64,000 bases of DNA from Granulosicoccus sp045106195 (GTDB lineage Bacteria > Pseudomonadota > Gammaproteobacteria > Granulosicoccales > Granulosicoccaceae): assembly GCA_045106195.1 (NCBI GenBank), contig JBGCEH010000014.1, positions 1-64,000 of the forward strand, given 5' to 3'. Of this stretch, positions 1 to 9,471 are shown piece by piece. The notes under the pieces were generated by a model. That model was not told where the DNA came from. It did not search any database and worked only from the letters and a program-made list of their open reading frames with translations. Each line of letters opens with the position of its first letter. Position 1 is the stretch's first letter. The translations under genes were made by a program, and so were the position numbers.

Positions 1-1719
1 CTACCAGGCTGTGAGGATGCAGACCCTGAGACGGTCGATGCCATTCTGGAAGAAGGTGCCAAATTCGCACGCGATGTATTGTCACCGTTGAATGCCGTCG
101 GCGATGAGCAAGGCTGTACATGGGATAGTGGCGATGTAAAAACGCCAGAAGGTTTCAAGGAGGCTTATCAGCAGTACGTGGAAGGCGGCTGGCCTTCAAT
201 TGCACAATCGCCCAAGCGAGGTGGTCAGGGACTACCTGAGTCTCTGGGCACGGTCTTGTCGGAGATGAACGGTACAGCCAACTGGTCCTGGGCGATGTAC
301 CCCGGTTTATCCCATGGCGCGATGAACACGCTCGCAGCCCACGGCACCGAGGAGCAGCAAGAAGCCTACTTGACCAAGCTGGTCTCTGGCGAGTGGACAG
401 GCACCATGTGCCTGACCGAATCGCATTGTGGCACCGACCTTGGTTTGCTGAAAACCAAAGCACAACCTAATGATGATGGAAGTTACGCTATCACCGGTCA
501 GAAGATTTTTATCTCCGCTGGTGAGCACGATATGGTCGACAATATCGTGCATATCGTGTTGGCCAGACTACCCGATGCACCTGAGGGAACACGTGGCATA
601 TCCTTGTTCATCGTGCCTAAGTTCACGTTAGGTGATGCGGGTGAGGTTGATAAACGCAATGCAGTTAATTGCGGGTCAATTGAGCACAAGATGGGAATAC
701 ATGGCAACGCCACGGCTGTGCTGAACTTCGACGGTGCAACGGGCTATCTCATCGGGCAGCCCAATCGCGGGTTGAACTGTATGTTTACCTTCATGAACAC
801 CGCTCGTATCGGTACTGCTGTCCAGGGGCTTGCACATACCGAACTGGCCTTTCAAGGTTCACTGGCTTACGCCCGTGATCGATTGCAGATGCGCTCGTTG
901 TCCGGCGCTGCCAACCCGGAAAAATCGGCAGACCCCATCATCGTTCATCCTGATGTACGGCGTATGTTGTTGACGCAGAAAGCCTTTGCTGAAGGTGGAC
1001 GAATGTTCATTTATCGATGTGCACAACTGGTTGATATTGCTCATAAGGGTGCCACCGACGAAGATAGAGCGAGTGCCGAGCAGGAGCTTGCACTGTTGAC
1101 ACCCATAGCAAAGGCATTCCTGACGGAAACCGGTTTCGAATCTGCCAATCTGGGATTGCAGGTTTTTGGTGGCCATGGGTATATCAAGGAATGGGGCATG
1201 GAACAGAATGTTCGTGATGCACGGATTGCCATGATCTATGAGGGCACCACAGGAATTCAGGCTCTGGACTTGCTGGGCCGCAAAGTGCTTGGCTCGCAAG
1301 GTGCGGTGCTCAAGAGCTACACGTACCAGATACATAAGTTCTGCACAGCCCACGCTGACGAGAGCAGTCTGAATCGTTACATTCGGCCACTTGCCAGCAT
1401 CAACAAGGAATGGGGTGAGCTTACACAACGCATCGGCATGGCAGCCTTGCAGGACAAGGAAGAGGCGGGCGCGGCATCCGTTGATTACCTGATGTATTCA
1501 GGCTACGTTGTGTTGGCGCACTTCTGGGCGAAAGCAGCGGTAGCTGCACACAGGCAGCTTGAGGAAGGTACCGGGGACACCGCCTTCCTGCGCGCCAAGC
1601 TATTTACCGCAAGGTTCTACATGGAACGCTTACTGCCCAGAACACAATCTCTGGCCACCACGATGCTATCGGGTGCTGATAACCTGATGGATCTCGATGA
1701 GGCGCATTTTGCGCTGTAG
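1..1719 (+). CDS. Acyl-CoA dehydrogenase, long C-terminal-domain type (N-terminus cut off by window)
   Basis: FAD-dependent dehydrogenase that introduces the alpha-beta double bond into an acyl-CoA, passing electrons to ETF. The reading frame is open to base 1, giving 572 visible residues; family members of this type are about 600 residues, so only a short N-terminal piece is missing. The flavin-contact motif CLTESHCGTDLG is present, as is IYEGTTGIQ near base 1,234, whose Glu is the expected catalytic base. A further region of about 130 residues follows, as in the FadE/DmdC-like subfamily. It lies upstream of fadB in the same direction, separated by 211 bp containing a strong hairpin, so the two may be separate transcripts. 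The substrate (fatty acyl-CoA or methylthiopropionyl-CoA) cannot be told from sequence alone. Confidence 0.93.
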   Translation, partial: LPGCEDADPETVDAILEEGAKFARDVLSPLNAVGDEQGCTWDSGDVKTPEGFKEAYQQYVEGGWPSIAQSPKRGGQGLPESLGTVLSEMNGTANWSWAMYPGLSHGAMNTLAAHGTEEQQEAYLTKLVSGEWTGTMCLTESHCGTDLGLLKTKAQPNDDGSYAITGQKIFISAGEHDMVDNIVHIVLARLPDAPEGTRGISLFIVPKFTLGDAGEVDKRNAVNCGSIEHKMGIHGNATAVLNFDGATGYLIGQPNRGLNCMFTFMNTARIGTAVQGLAHTELAFQGSLAYARDRLQMRSLSGAANPEKSADPIIVHPDVRRMLLTQKAFAEGGRMFIYRCAQLVDIAHKGATDEDRASAEQELALLTPIAKAFLTETGFESANLGLQVFGGHGYIKEWGMEQNVRDARIAMIYEGTTGIQALDLLGRKVLGSQGAVLKSYTYQIHKFCTAHADESSLNRYIRPLASINKEWGELTQRIGMAALQDKEEAGAASVDYLMYSGYVVLAHFWAKAAVAAHRQLEEGTGDTAFLRAKLFTARFYMERLLPRTQSLATTMLSGADNLMDLDEAHFAL

Positions 1720-1736
1720 CATGATGAAGAAATAGA

Positions 1737-1767
1737 CCTTGTGGGTTGCAAACTGCGACCCACAAGG
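1737..1767 (+). terminator. Strong hairpin after acyl-CoA dehydrogenase
   Basis: Arms 1737-1749 and 1755-1767 pair over 13 bp with one G-U wobble, around a 5-nt loop (aaact). No T-run follows, so it may be a terminator helped by other factors or an mRNA-stabilising 3' hairpin. It sits 18 bp after the stop codon. Confidence 0.5.
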
Positions 1768-1930
1768 CAATGTTGCATACCGAGCGCGCTATTTCCAGTC
1801 GATTATGGCGGTGGTATGCTGGTCGTTGCCGTATCAAGTTGTTAAATCCTTCGAACACTCACAGGTATCAGGTGGTTGCTTTTCTGGCGCTTTCCCGATA
1901 GCAATTCGTTTTTATAATCCGTAGGAATAG

Positions 1931-4111
1931 ATGCCCATGCTTCATGCAGGACCGGCGTTCAAGTTATCCCGGGAAGACAACCTTCTCGAACTTTGCTTTG
2001 ACACGCAAGAAGGTAAGGTCAATGTCTTCAATCGACACGCCTTAAAGGAATTTGGAGAGGTGTTGACTCTGGTTGAGGCAGAGAAGGATGTACAGGGTCT
2101 TTATATGACCAGTGGCAAATCTGTCTTCATTGCGGGTGCTGATATCACCGAGTTTCTCGGGTATTTTTCAAGTCCGGATGCCGTCCTGCGTACCATGCTC
2201 GATGAAGTCAACGCCATGTTCAACCGCTTTGAAGATCTCCCTTATCCAACGGTTGTCTGCATCAACGGTGAGGCGCAAGGTGGTGGATTTGAAATCGCAC
2301 TGGCTGCAGATTTCCGGGTAGCGGCGCCCACGGCACGGGTCGGTTTACCGGAAGTCAAGCTTGGCATCATGCCGGGTTGGGGAGGTTCGGTCAGGTTGCC
2401 TCGCCTTATCGGCGTTGACAATGCAGTTGAATGGATTTGTACGGGTTCATCAAAGAAGGCTGCACAGGCGCTCGCGGACGGTGCCATTGATGCAGTAGTC
2501 CATGACGGGAACCTGGTGGCAGCTGCGAAGACGATCATTCAGCAGGTGGCTGATGGCAAGATGGATATTGCTGCTCGCCGTGCCGTGAAATGTCAGCCAA
2601 TTTTGTTGTCTGACCTGGAAAGAACTATGGCAATCGAATCGGCCAAGGGTGTAGTTGGCGCCAAGGCGGGACCACACTATCCATCACCGATGGCCATCAT
2701 AAAGACAATTGCCGCGAATGTTACCAAGCCTCGTGATCAGGCTCTGCCTTTTGAAAGTGATAGTTTTGTAAAGCTTGCCAAGACCGATGTGGCTGAGTCT
2801 CTGGTCGGTATTTTTCTGAACGACCAGTTGCTCAAGCGGATGGCGAGAAGTCAGAGCAAGGCTGCAAAACCTGTCAATCAGACCGCGGTGCTCGGGGCTG
2901 GCATTATGGGTGGTGGCGTGGCGTATCAGTCTGCCTCCAATGGTGTGCCCATCATCATGAAGGATATTCGTGATGAGGCGCTTGATGCAGGCGTTGCAGA
3001 AGCTGGAAAGCTACTGAAGAAACAAATGCAACGTGGCAAGCTTAACCCTGAAGGTATGGCCGGTGTTCTTAATGGCATACGTCCCGCTTTAAGCTACGGT
3101 GAGTTTAACGAGGTCGACCTGGTGGTCGAGGCAGTTGTCGAGAACCCGAAGATCAAGATGTCGGTGCTGGCCGAAGTCGAGTCGCAGGTTAGTGATGATA
3201 CGATCATCACCACTAATACATCAACGATATCTGTTGATCTTCTGTCCTCTGCATTGAAGCGGCCTGAGAATTTCTGTGGAATGCATTTCTTCAATCCGGT
3301 GCACTTGATGCCGCTGGTTGAAGTCATACGCGCCAAGAGCTCTTCAGAAGAGGCAATAGCCACAACGGTTGCCTATGCGCAGTCGATGAAGAAGACGCCT
3401 ATTGTTGTCAACGATTGCCCGGGCTTTCTGGTTAATCGTATATTGTTTGCCTACTTTGGTGGATTTACAAAATTGATAGCGGATGGAGCCAATGTGGTGG
3501 CCGTGGATAAAGCGTTGGAGCGTTTTGGCTGGCCTATGGGACCTGCCTATTTACTGGATGTGGTTGGTATGGATACGGGTAGACATGCCGCTACTGTCAT
3601 GGCAGAGGGTTTCCCCGATCGTATGGCCAGCGATACCAAGACCGTTATTGATGCCTTGTATGAAGCGGAACGCTATGGCCAGAAAAATGGCAAGGGTTTT
3701 TATCGCTATGAGATGGATCGTAAAGGCAAGCCCCAGAAGCTGGCTGATCCTGATGGCGATGCGATTGTGGCCAGCGTACAGAAGGCCAGCCAGGATTTCG
3801 ATGCGCAGGACATGGTGGATCGACTCATGATCCCATTGTGTATAGAGTCTGCCCGCTGTCTGGAAGACAACATTGTGAGTTCTGCTGCCGAGGTCGATAT
3901 GGGGCTCGTTTATGGCGTTGGCTTTCCGCCGTTTCGTGGGGGTGCTCTGCAATATGTGGACAAGACAGGTCTGGCAGCGTTTTGTGCACGTGCTGATGAG
4001 TTTGAGCATCTGGGGCCTTTGTATCACCCCACGCCTGCCATGCGGGAAATGGCTGCCAGTGGCAGTACGTTCTATCAGAAACAGGGTTCCGACGCGGGAG
4101 AGAAGGCATGA
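1931..4111 (+). CDS. fadB: Fatty-acid oxidation complex alpha subunit (enoyl-CoA hydratase / 3-hydroxyacyl-CoA dehydrogenase)
   Basis: A bifunctional 726-residue protein carrying steps two and three of beta-oxidation: hydration of enoyl-CoA, then NAD-dependent oxidation of 3-hydroxyacyl-CoA. The N-terminal crotonase domain (about residues 10-190) has the CoA-binding and oxyanion region (GGGFEIALAADFRVA, then GIMPGWGG). The dehydrogenase Rossmann motif AVLGAGIMGGG begins near residue 318, and GMHFFNPVHLMPLVEVI carries the catalytic His near residue 451. The length matches E. coli FadB (729). The start is the ATG at 1931 behind a weak GTAGGAAT. The stop overlaps the thiolase start by 4 nt (ATGA), so alpha and beta subunits are translationally coupled. 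FadJ is the alternative name; the FadA-sized partner favours FadB. Confidence 0.95.
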   Translation: MPMLHAGPAFKLSREDNLLELCFDTQEGKVNVFNRHALKEFGEVLTLVEAEKDVQGLYMTSGKSVFIAGADITEFLGYFSSPDAVLRTMLDEVNAMFNRFEDLPYPTVVCINGEAQGGGFEIALAADFRVAAPTARVGLPEVKLGIMPGWGGSVRLPRLIGVDNAVEWICTGSSKKAAQALADGAIDAVVHDGNLVAAAKTIIQQVADGKMDIAARRAVKCQPILLSDLERTMAIESAKGVVGAKAGPHYPSPMAIIKTIAANVTKPRDQALPFESDSFVKLAKTDVAESLVGIFLNDQLLKRMARSQSKAAKPVNQTAVLGAGIMGGGVAYQSASNGVPIIMKDIRDEALDAGVAEAGKLLKKQMQRGKLNPEGMAGVLNGIRPALSYGEFNEVDLVVEAVVENPKIKMSVLAEVESQVSDDTIITTNTSTISVDLLSSALKRPENFCGMHFFNPVHLMPLVEVIRAKSSSEEAIATTVAYAQSMKKTPIVVNDCPGFLVNRILFAYFGGFTKLIADGANVVAVDKALERFGWPMGPAYLLDVVGMDTGRHAATVMAEGFPDRMASDTKTVIDALYEAERYGQKNGKGFYRYEMDRKGKPQKLADPDGDAIVASVQKASQDFDAQDMVDRLMIPLCIESARCLEDNIVSSAAEVDMGLVYGVGFPPFRGGALQYVDKTGLAAFCARADEFEHLGPLYHPTPAMREMAASGSTFYQKQGSDAGEKA

Positions 4112-5286
4112 GCTATTCAGCGCGCGATGTCGTTATAGTTGATGGTGTACGCTCTCCCATGGCACGGTCCAAGGGTGGTGGGTTTACCCATGTACGCGCC
4201 GAGAACCTTTCAGCGGCGCTTGTTGATGCCTTGTTCAAGCGAAACCCGCAGGTTAATCGGGGTGACGTTGAGGACATTGTCTGGGGCTGCGTCAATCAGA
4301 CACTGGAGCAGGGCTTCAATGTGGCCAGAAGCGTCGGTATGCTTGCCGGGCTGCCCAAACAGGTTGCCGCCCAGACCGTTAGTCGCTTGTGTGGTTCGTC
4401 AATGAGTGCACTGCACATCGGGGCGCAAGGTATCATGACGGGCTATGGTGAGGTGTTTGTCGTCGGAGGCGTCGAGCACATGCAGCATGTGCCTATGTTG
4501 CATGGTATTGATATCAATCCGTCAGTCAGTCGGTATGCAGCCAAGGCGTCCATGATGATGGGTGTCACCGCTGAAATGCTTGCACAAATGCACGGCATTA
4601 CCCGTGAACAGCAGGATCAGTTTGCGTTGCGCTCTCATCAGCGTGCTCAGGCTGCGTCAACCGAAGGTCGTTTTGATAACGAGATCGTGCCTATTGCCGG
4701 GCACGATGAAAACGGTGCCTATCAGATGATCGAGAAGGATGAGGTGATTCGTGCCGATGCATCGCTTGATGCGCTGGGTTCGCTCAGACCCGCTTTTGTA
4801 CCCAAGACCGGTACGGTCACGGCGGGTAGCTCGTCAGCCATCTCTGACGGTGCATCGGCCATGCTGATGATGTCTGGTGAGAAAGCCATGAGCCTCGGGT
4901 TATCGCCGATAGCACGGATAAAGAGCATGGCGGTTAGTGGGTGTGATCCTGCCATCATGGGTTATGGCCCGGTACCCGCATCAAAGAAAGCGCTCAAGCG
5001 TGCGGGTTTGACTATAGATGATATTGACTACGTAGAGCTCAATGAGGCATTCGCTGCACAATCTTTACCCGTCATGAAAGATCTGGGTTTGATAGATCAC
5101 ATGGATCAGAAAGTGAATCTTAACGGTGGTGCGATTGCACTCGGTCATCCACTGGGCTGTTCTGGTACGCGAATCTGCACCACGCTGCTCAACGTCATGC
5201 AACAGAATGACGGGCAACTAGGGCTTGCCACCATGTGTATTGGAATGGGGCAGGGAATTTCTACCGTATTCGAACGATTGAAGTAG
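4108..5286 (+). CDS. fadA: Acetyl-CoA C-acyltransferase (3-ketoacyl-CoA thiolase), beta subunit
   Basis: Thiolytic cleavage of 3-ketoacyl-CoA to acetyl-CoA and a shortened acyl-CoA, the last step of beta-oxidation, in a complex with the upstream alpha subunit. At 392 residues it is close to E. coli FadA (387). The nucleophile is Cys95 in SRLCGSSMSA. His347 lies in GHPLGCSGTR and Cys377 in TMCIGMGQG; the 30-residue His-Cys spacing is as in known thiolases. The start codon overlaps the fadB stop and has a good purine-rich ribosome site (GGGAGAGAAGG) within the end of fadB. No clear intrinsic terminator is visible downstream; a palindromic repeat lies at 5406. Confidence 0.95.
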   Translation: MSYSARDVVIVDGVRSPMARSKGGGFTHVRAENLSAALVDALFKRNPQVNRGDVEDIVWGCVNQTLEQGFNVARSVGMLAGLPKQVAAQTVSRLCGSSMSALHIGAQGIMTGYGEVFVVGGVEHMQHVPMLHGIDINPSVSRYAAKASMMMGVTAEMLAQMHGITREQQDQFALRSHQRAQAASTEGRFDNEIVPIAGHDENGAYQMIEKDEVIRADASLDALGSLRPAFVPKTGTVTAGSSSAISDGASAMLMMSGEKAMSLGLSPIARIKSMAVSGCDPAIMGYGPVPASKKALKRAGLTIDDIDYVELNEAFAAQSLPVMKDLGLIDHMDQKVNLNGGAIALGHPLGCSGTRICTTLLNVMQQNDGQLGLATMCIGMGQGISTVFERLK

Positions 5287-5405
5287 GCTGGTTGGGTTCA
5301 AGGAACGGCGCGGATGCTTAGAGTATCCTGCGTTGTTGGCGAACGTTGTGCCGGTCACTGGAAGGTGTGTTATGTGCTGGACGGTGTGTCACCTAACGGA
5401 CACTG

Positions 5406-5473
5406 AGTCATCCTCGCGAAAGCGGGGCTCCACGGTTTGATGGACGTGGATTACCGCCTCCGCGGGGATGAGA
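5406..5473. repeat. Imperfect palindromic repeat, copy 1 (about 68 bp)
   Basis: The left arm begins gtcatcctcgcg and the right arm ends ccgcggggatgagac. The inner parts ctccacg and cgtggat also pair, giving a long imperfect hairpin. Similar size, ends and layout recur at 6429 and 52628. This resembles the small GTCAT-CCCGC...GCGGG-ATGAC intergenic palindromes common in proteobacteria. The rest of the 5287-5522 gap shows no gene. Confidence 0.6.
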
Positions 5474-5522
5474 CAGGTATCTATTCGAGTTGCGTGCTTT
5501 CAATATGTACGCTCAGTGCAAT

Positions 5523-6176
5523 CTAGGGCAGCCAGCTCACATCACCCACCCGCCACCGTGGACCACCTTCCGGAATATCGGCGTGGTGTGTCAGCCGCGT
5601 CAGTGATACGTTGCCAACATCAAAGCTGACGCTGTTACGTAGTGGCAGGTCCAGCGCGATTTGCAGTGCCGCCAGAATCGTACCGCGATGGGCAACGCAG
5701 ACGATATCCTGCCCACGGTGTTTTTCATTCATTCGCGAAACAAAACTCTCAACCCGGTGCCGAAGCATGGAGAAGCTCTCGCCATTGGGCGCTTGCTGTT
5801 CAGGGGGGAGTGGCCAGAATCCGAGATAGGCATCATCACGAAGTGCAAAAAGCTCCTCATGCGTCAGTCCATTGAAATCACCGAAATCCTGTTCAACAAT
5901 ATCAGGATCTTGAATCATCTCTTTGTTACTGGCACCGTTGACAAAAAGCGCATTCGCTGTTTGATGTGTTCTTTTCAATGGACTGGTAACCCATAGGGCA
6001 TTATCCGGCAGTTTTGCAGCTACCCCTTCAAAAAGTGCGGTGTCGGACGTATCACAATCAACGTCCAGGCTGCCATACATACGGTGCGTAACCTCTGGAA
6101 CCCGAGCGTGTCTTATCCACCAGAATCGGGTGGCGTGAGCAGCATTCGGCAAGCGTGCACGAAAATTATCGTTCAT
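5523..6176 (-). CDS. Histidine phosphatase family protein (phosphoglycerate-mutase-like)
   Basis: A 217-residue member of the branch-1 histidine phosphatase superfamily. The N-terminal phosphate pocket is WIRHARVPE with Arg22-His23 (His23 being the predicted phospho-acceptor), in place of the common RHGET. The second catalytic His163 is in VCVAHRGTI, and an acidic/Asn stretch around DFGDFNGLTHEEL fits the family. It could be an alpha-ribazole phosphatase, a sugar-phosphate phosphatase or a cofactor-independent mutase homologue; nothing nearby decides this. It is transcribed against fadA and away from the peptide operon, so it is probably monocistronic. The start is the ATG at 6176. Confidence 0.8.
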   Translation of the reverse strand: MNDNFRARLPNAAHATRFWWIRHARVPEVTHRMYGSLDVDCDTSDTALFEGVAAKLPDNALWVTSPLKRTHQTANALFVNGASNKEMIQDPDIVEQDFGDFNGLTHEELFALRDDAYLGFWPLPPEQQAPNGESFSMLRHRVESFVSRMNEKHRGQDIVCVAHRGTILAALQIALDLPLRNSVSFDVGNVSLTRLTHHADIPEGGPRWRVGDVSWLP

Positions 6177-6552
6177 GGATCAACCTATGTGGGTCTGGCG
6201 GGCAACGGACAGCAGACTACGGAGATTGAGGCTTGATTGCAGTTTTTACAAGTCTTGAACAACGATGTGCCAAGTGTTGTTCCTATGTAGCTGATTATCA
6301 GAACTGCTGAAATAACCCATTGGGAACCGGCAAGTCTGCACCTTCAACGATCACCAGTCTTCTGGTAGCCGTGTGTAGCTGTTACATTACGAATGTTGGC
6401 ACTGAGTCAGGGAGAGCTCAAATAACGGGTCATCCCCAGCATTGCTGGGTATCTGGAAAGGGCACAGGTTTGTATCTCATCTGTGCGGGCGATGACAAGA
6501 TTTGAGTCAGCTTCATTCAATTATGGAACACTGCATCACATGAGGTTTGGTT
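6177..6552. other. Divergent intergenic region between phosphatase and peptide operon
   Basis: About 375 bp with no credible gene. It holds a perfect 7-bp inverted repeat (gaacaac 6257-6263, gttgttc 6276-6282, 12-nt loop) that could be an operator, and the second copy of the 68-bp palindrome. The promoter of the peptide operon must lie here; I cannot assign its boxes with confidence. Confidence 0.4.
6429..6496. repeat. Imperfect palindromic repeat, copy 2 (about 68 bp)
   Basis: It begins gtcatcccc and ends gcgggcgatgac, the ends being near reverse complements; within the left arm ccagcattgctgg forms its own small hairpin. Same length and terminal pattern as the elements at 5406 and 52628, but the inner sequence is strongly diverged. 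Confidence 0.5.
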
Positions 6553-7872
6553 TTGACAAGTTCGGATAGACACACTGAAGATGCCGACCTGACACCTCTG
6601 GATCTGCGTATTCTGGCGGAACAGGACAATCTGGTTAACTTGACGCGTAACCTGATCCGCATTCCCACGATTAATCCACCAGGGCGTGACTACGCGCCTG
6701 TCTGCGATCTTATCGAGGAGTTTCTTGTTGGCTATGGGTTCAGTATCAAACGTGTACGTGCCCATGGTGCGCTGGGTGATAGCGACAAGTACCCGCGCTG
6801 GAATATCATTGCGCGCCATGAAGGGCGAAACACCGGCGAGTGTGTACACTTCAATTCACATACGGATGTAGTGGCCACTGGTGAAGGCTGGAGCGTCGAT
6901 CCCTTTTCCGGATTGGTGAAGGATGGCAAAGTATACGGTCGTGGTGCCTGTGATATGAAAGGTGGACTGGCGGCATCCATGATTGCCGCAGTTTGCTTTG
7001 TGACTGCGCATCCAGACTATTCAGGAGCGGTGGAGATTTCAGGTACGTGTGATGAGGAATCAGGCGGCTTTGGCGGTGTTGCCTATCTGGCTGAGCATGG
7101 CTGGTTTGATCCGGAGCGCGTGCAGCACGTCATCATCCCCGAGCCCTTGCACAAGGATCGCATCTGTCTGGGGCATCGAGGTGTCTGGTGGGCAGAAATC
7201 GAGACGCATGGTCACATCGCTCATGGCTCAATGCCGTTTCTGGGAGATTGTGCAGTCCGTCATATGGGGGCGGTTATCGACGCGTTCGAGAAAACGCTCT
7301 ACCCCAGGCTTGCACAGCGAGTGACGGATATGCCTGTGGTGCCCGAAGGTGCACGTGAGTCGACCATGAATATCAATTCCATTCATGGCGGCATGGATGA
7401 GCCTGAACAAGGGTATACCGGTTTGCCTGCGGCGCTGGTCCCCGATCGTTGCCGCATGGTGCTGGACCGGCGATTCTTGATTGAAGAGGAGCTGGATACC
7501 GTCAAGGCCGAAATTCATGATGTGCTGGAAAGTATCAAACGTGATCGTGACACGTTTAGTTATGATGTTCGCGAGCTTTTTTCAGTGTTGCCAACCATGA
7601 CGGCACAGGATGCCCCGGTGGTCACCGCGGTGGCTGATGCCATTCGTAAGAGGCTGGAAAAAGAGCCGGAGTACGTTGTCTCGCCCGGCACGTATGATCA
7701 GAAGCACATTGCCCGTATTGGACGCCTGCATAATTGTATTGCGTATGGACCGGGAATTCTGGATCTGGCTCACCAGCCGGATGAGTATGTCGGAATTCAG
7801 GATATGATTGAATCTGCCCAGATCATGGGTCGCACGCTGCAAAACCTGTTGTTGAACAAAGGCAATGACTGA
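6553..7872 (+). CDS. M20-family deacylase/peptidase (ArgE/DapE-like)
   Basis: A zinc amidohydrolase of the ArgE/DapE/carboxypeptidase M20 family that removes an N-acyl or peptide-bonded group. Metal-site motifs are clear: FNSHTDVVATG (His and Asp), GRGACDMKGG (bridging Asp), and GTCDEESGG (catalytic Glu and metal Glu). A late His in SPGTYDQKHIA completes the site. There is no signal peptide, so it is cytoplasmic. Start: only TTG codons fit. The one at 6553 has TGAGG 7 nt upstream; TTG 6547 is the alternative and adds two residues. It is the first gene of a run with a peptide importer and a P1-type peptidase, so it more likely hydrolyses an imported peptide or acyl-amino acid than serves arginine or lysine synthesis. 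Confidence 0.85.
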   Translation: MTSSDRHTEDADLTPLDLRILAEQDNLVNLTRNLIRIPTINPPGRDYAPVCDLIEEFLVGYGFSIKRVRAHGALGDSDKYPRWNIIARHEGRNTGECVHFNSHTDVVATGEGWSVDPFSGLVKDGKVYGRGACDMKGGLAASMIAAVCFVTAHPDYSGAVEISGTCDEESGGFGGVAYLAEHGWFDPERVQHVIIPEPLHKDRICLGHRGVWWAEIETHGHIAHGSMPFLGDCAVRHMGAVIDAFEKTLYPRLAQRVTDMPVVPEGARESTMNINSIHGGMDEPEQGYTGLPAALVPDRCRMVLDRRFLIEEELDTVKAEIHDVLESIKRDRDTFSYDVRELFSVLPTMTAQDAPVVTAVADAIRKRLEKEPEYVVSPGTYDQKHIARIGRLHNCIAYGPGILDLAHQPDEYVGIQDMIESAQIMGRTLQNLLLNKGND

Positions 7873-7953
7873 TTAGTGCTGGCATTCCTGCCCGTAACGC
7901 CTGAAAATCAAGGGCTAGTGGTGACTCACATTCGTCGATTGAAGGAGAAAAAA

Positions 7954-9432
7954 GTGAAACTGTATTACTCGATACCCGCACTTTTCGTTGCAGCCGCTCT
8001 AACAAGCCCTGTCTGGGCAGCCCGCACCGACGTGACGCTCGGCATGGTACTTGAGCCGCCCAATATGGATCCGACCGCAGGAGCAGCTGCGGCGATCGAC
8101 GAAGTTGTCTATGCCAATATCTACGAAGGCCTGACCCGCTTCGCACCTGACGGTAGTGTTCTCCCGGCACTGGCAGAGCAGTGGAGCATCGAAAACGACG
8201 GTGCCCGCTATGTCTTTTCATTGCAGGCAGGTGTTCAATTTCATGATGGAGCCGAGTTTACCGCTGATGACGTTAAATTCTCCATTGACCGCGCCATGGC
8301 AGACGATTCAACCAATGCACAGAAGGGCCTTTTCGCGAACATAGAAAGCGTTGAGGTCATCGATCCGCTGACGGTTGCAATTAATCTGGCACAGGCAGAT
8401 GGCAGTCTGTTGTTCAACCTTGCCTGGGGTGATGCGGTCATTCTTGACGAAGCCACGGCCGCAGATGCTGCAACGAAACCTGTGGGTACCGGCCCCTTTA
8501 CGTTTGATCGATGGGTGCAAGGCGATCGTGTTGAAATTACACGTAACCCGGATTATTGGGGAACACCTGTTCAACTGGACAAGGCGATTTTTAAATTTAT
8601 TAGTGAACCCACTGCCGCGTACGCTGCCATTCTGGCAGGTGACGTCGATGCTTTCCCGAACTATCCGGCACCTGAGAATCTGGCGCAACTCGACGCCGAT
8701 CCACGGTATAGCGTTGTGCTTGGCTCGACGGAAGGTGAAACGATTCTGACTATGAACAACGCAGCTCCGCCACTGGATGATCTGCGGGTACGTCAGGCGA
8801 TTTCGCATGCCATCAATCGCGCGGAAATCATCGATGGTGCCATGTTCGGTTATGGCACACCTATCGGCACACACTTTGCGCCGCATAACCCTGCCTATGT
8901 GGACCTTACGTCGCAGTCGAATTTTGATCCTGAAAAATCGAAGGAATTATTATCGGAAGCTGGTTTTTCTGATGGCCTTACGTTGTCTCTGAAACTGCCA
9001 CCTCCCTCTTATGCACGTCGCGGTGGTGAGATCATCGCGGCTCAATTGCGCGATGTGGGCATCACCGCAGAGATAGAAAACGTTGAATGGGCACAGTGGA
9101 TCGAACAGGCTTTCAAGGGAAAGGACTTTGATCTGACTATCGTGTCGCACACAGAGCCCATGGATATCGGTGTGTATGCCAATCCGGACTATTACTTTCA
9201 GTATGACAATGCGGATCTGCAAAGTCTCATGAGTGACTTTAGTGTTGAAACCGACACCGCAACGCGTGAAGAGATGCTGCGTACCGCACAGCAGATCATT
9301 GCTGATGATTATGTTAACGGATATCTTTTCCAGCTCGCCAAGACGGGAGTGGCCAACAGCAAGCTGAAAGGTCTTTGGGAAAATTCACCAACACAGGCCA
9401 ACGACCTTACCGGTGTCTATTGGGAGGAATGA
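7954..9432 (+). CDS. Peptide ABC transporter substrate-binding protein (family 5, DppA/OppA-like)
   Basis: Periplasmic receptor of a peptide-type ABC importer, 492 residues from the chosen start. The GTG at 7954 is preceded by AAGGAG with 6-nt spacing and begins a typical signal peptide (MKLYYSIPALFVAAAL, cleavage after PVWA). An in-frame extension to 7876 is open but lacks both features. Family-5 hallmarks are present: the early NIYEGLTRFAPDG block, FHDGAEFTADDVKFSIDRAM, GTGPF and the DLRVRQAISHAINR block. The gene follows the M20 enzyme by 81 bp and precedes two permeases and a double ATPase. The ligand (di-/oligopeptide or acyl-peptide) is inferred from context. Confidence 0.92.
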   Translation: MKLYYSIPALFVAAALTSPVWAARTDVTLGMVLEPPNMDPTAGAAAAIDEVVYANIYEGLTRFAPDGSVLPALAEQWSIENDGARYVFSLQAGVQFHDGAEFTADDVKFSIDRAMADDSTNAQKGLFANIESVEVIDPLTVAINLAQADGSLLFNLAWGDAVILDEATAADAATKPVGTGPFTFDRWVQGDRVEITRNPDYWGTPVQLDKAIFKFISEPTAAYAAILAGDVDAFPNYPAPENLAQLDADPRYSVVLGSTEGETILTMNNAAPPLDDLRVRQAISHAINRAEIIDGAMFGYGTPIGTHFAPHNPAYVDLTSQSNFDPEKSKELLSEAGFSDGLTLSLKLPPPSYARRGGEIIAAQLRDVGITAEIENVEWAQWIEQAFKGKDFDLTIVSHTEPMDIGVYANPDYYFQYDNADLQSLMSDFSVETDTATREEMLRTAQQIIADDYVNGYLFQLAKTGVANSKLKGLWENSPTQANDLTGVYWEE

Positions 9433-9471
9433 GGCGTACGCATGTAGGGACGGATAAGTAGCGCGCCCTTC

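Noticed and set aside
859..1428. Long minus-strand open frame inside the acyl-CoA dehydrogenase, and many similar ones across the window
   Set aside because: They lie opposite strongly conserved genes, have no family features or ribosome sites, and arise from codon bias.
1..1719. DMSP-pathway methylthiopropionyl-CoA dehydrogenase (DmdC)
   Set aside because: The subfamily looks similar, but no DmdB or DmdD genes accompany it; placement beside fadBA favours fatty acid oxidation, so I left the substrate open.
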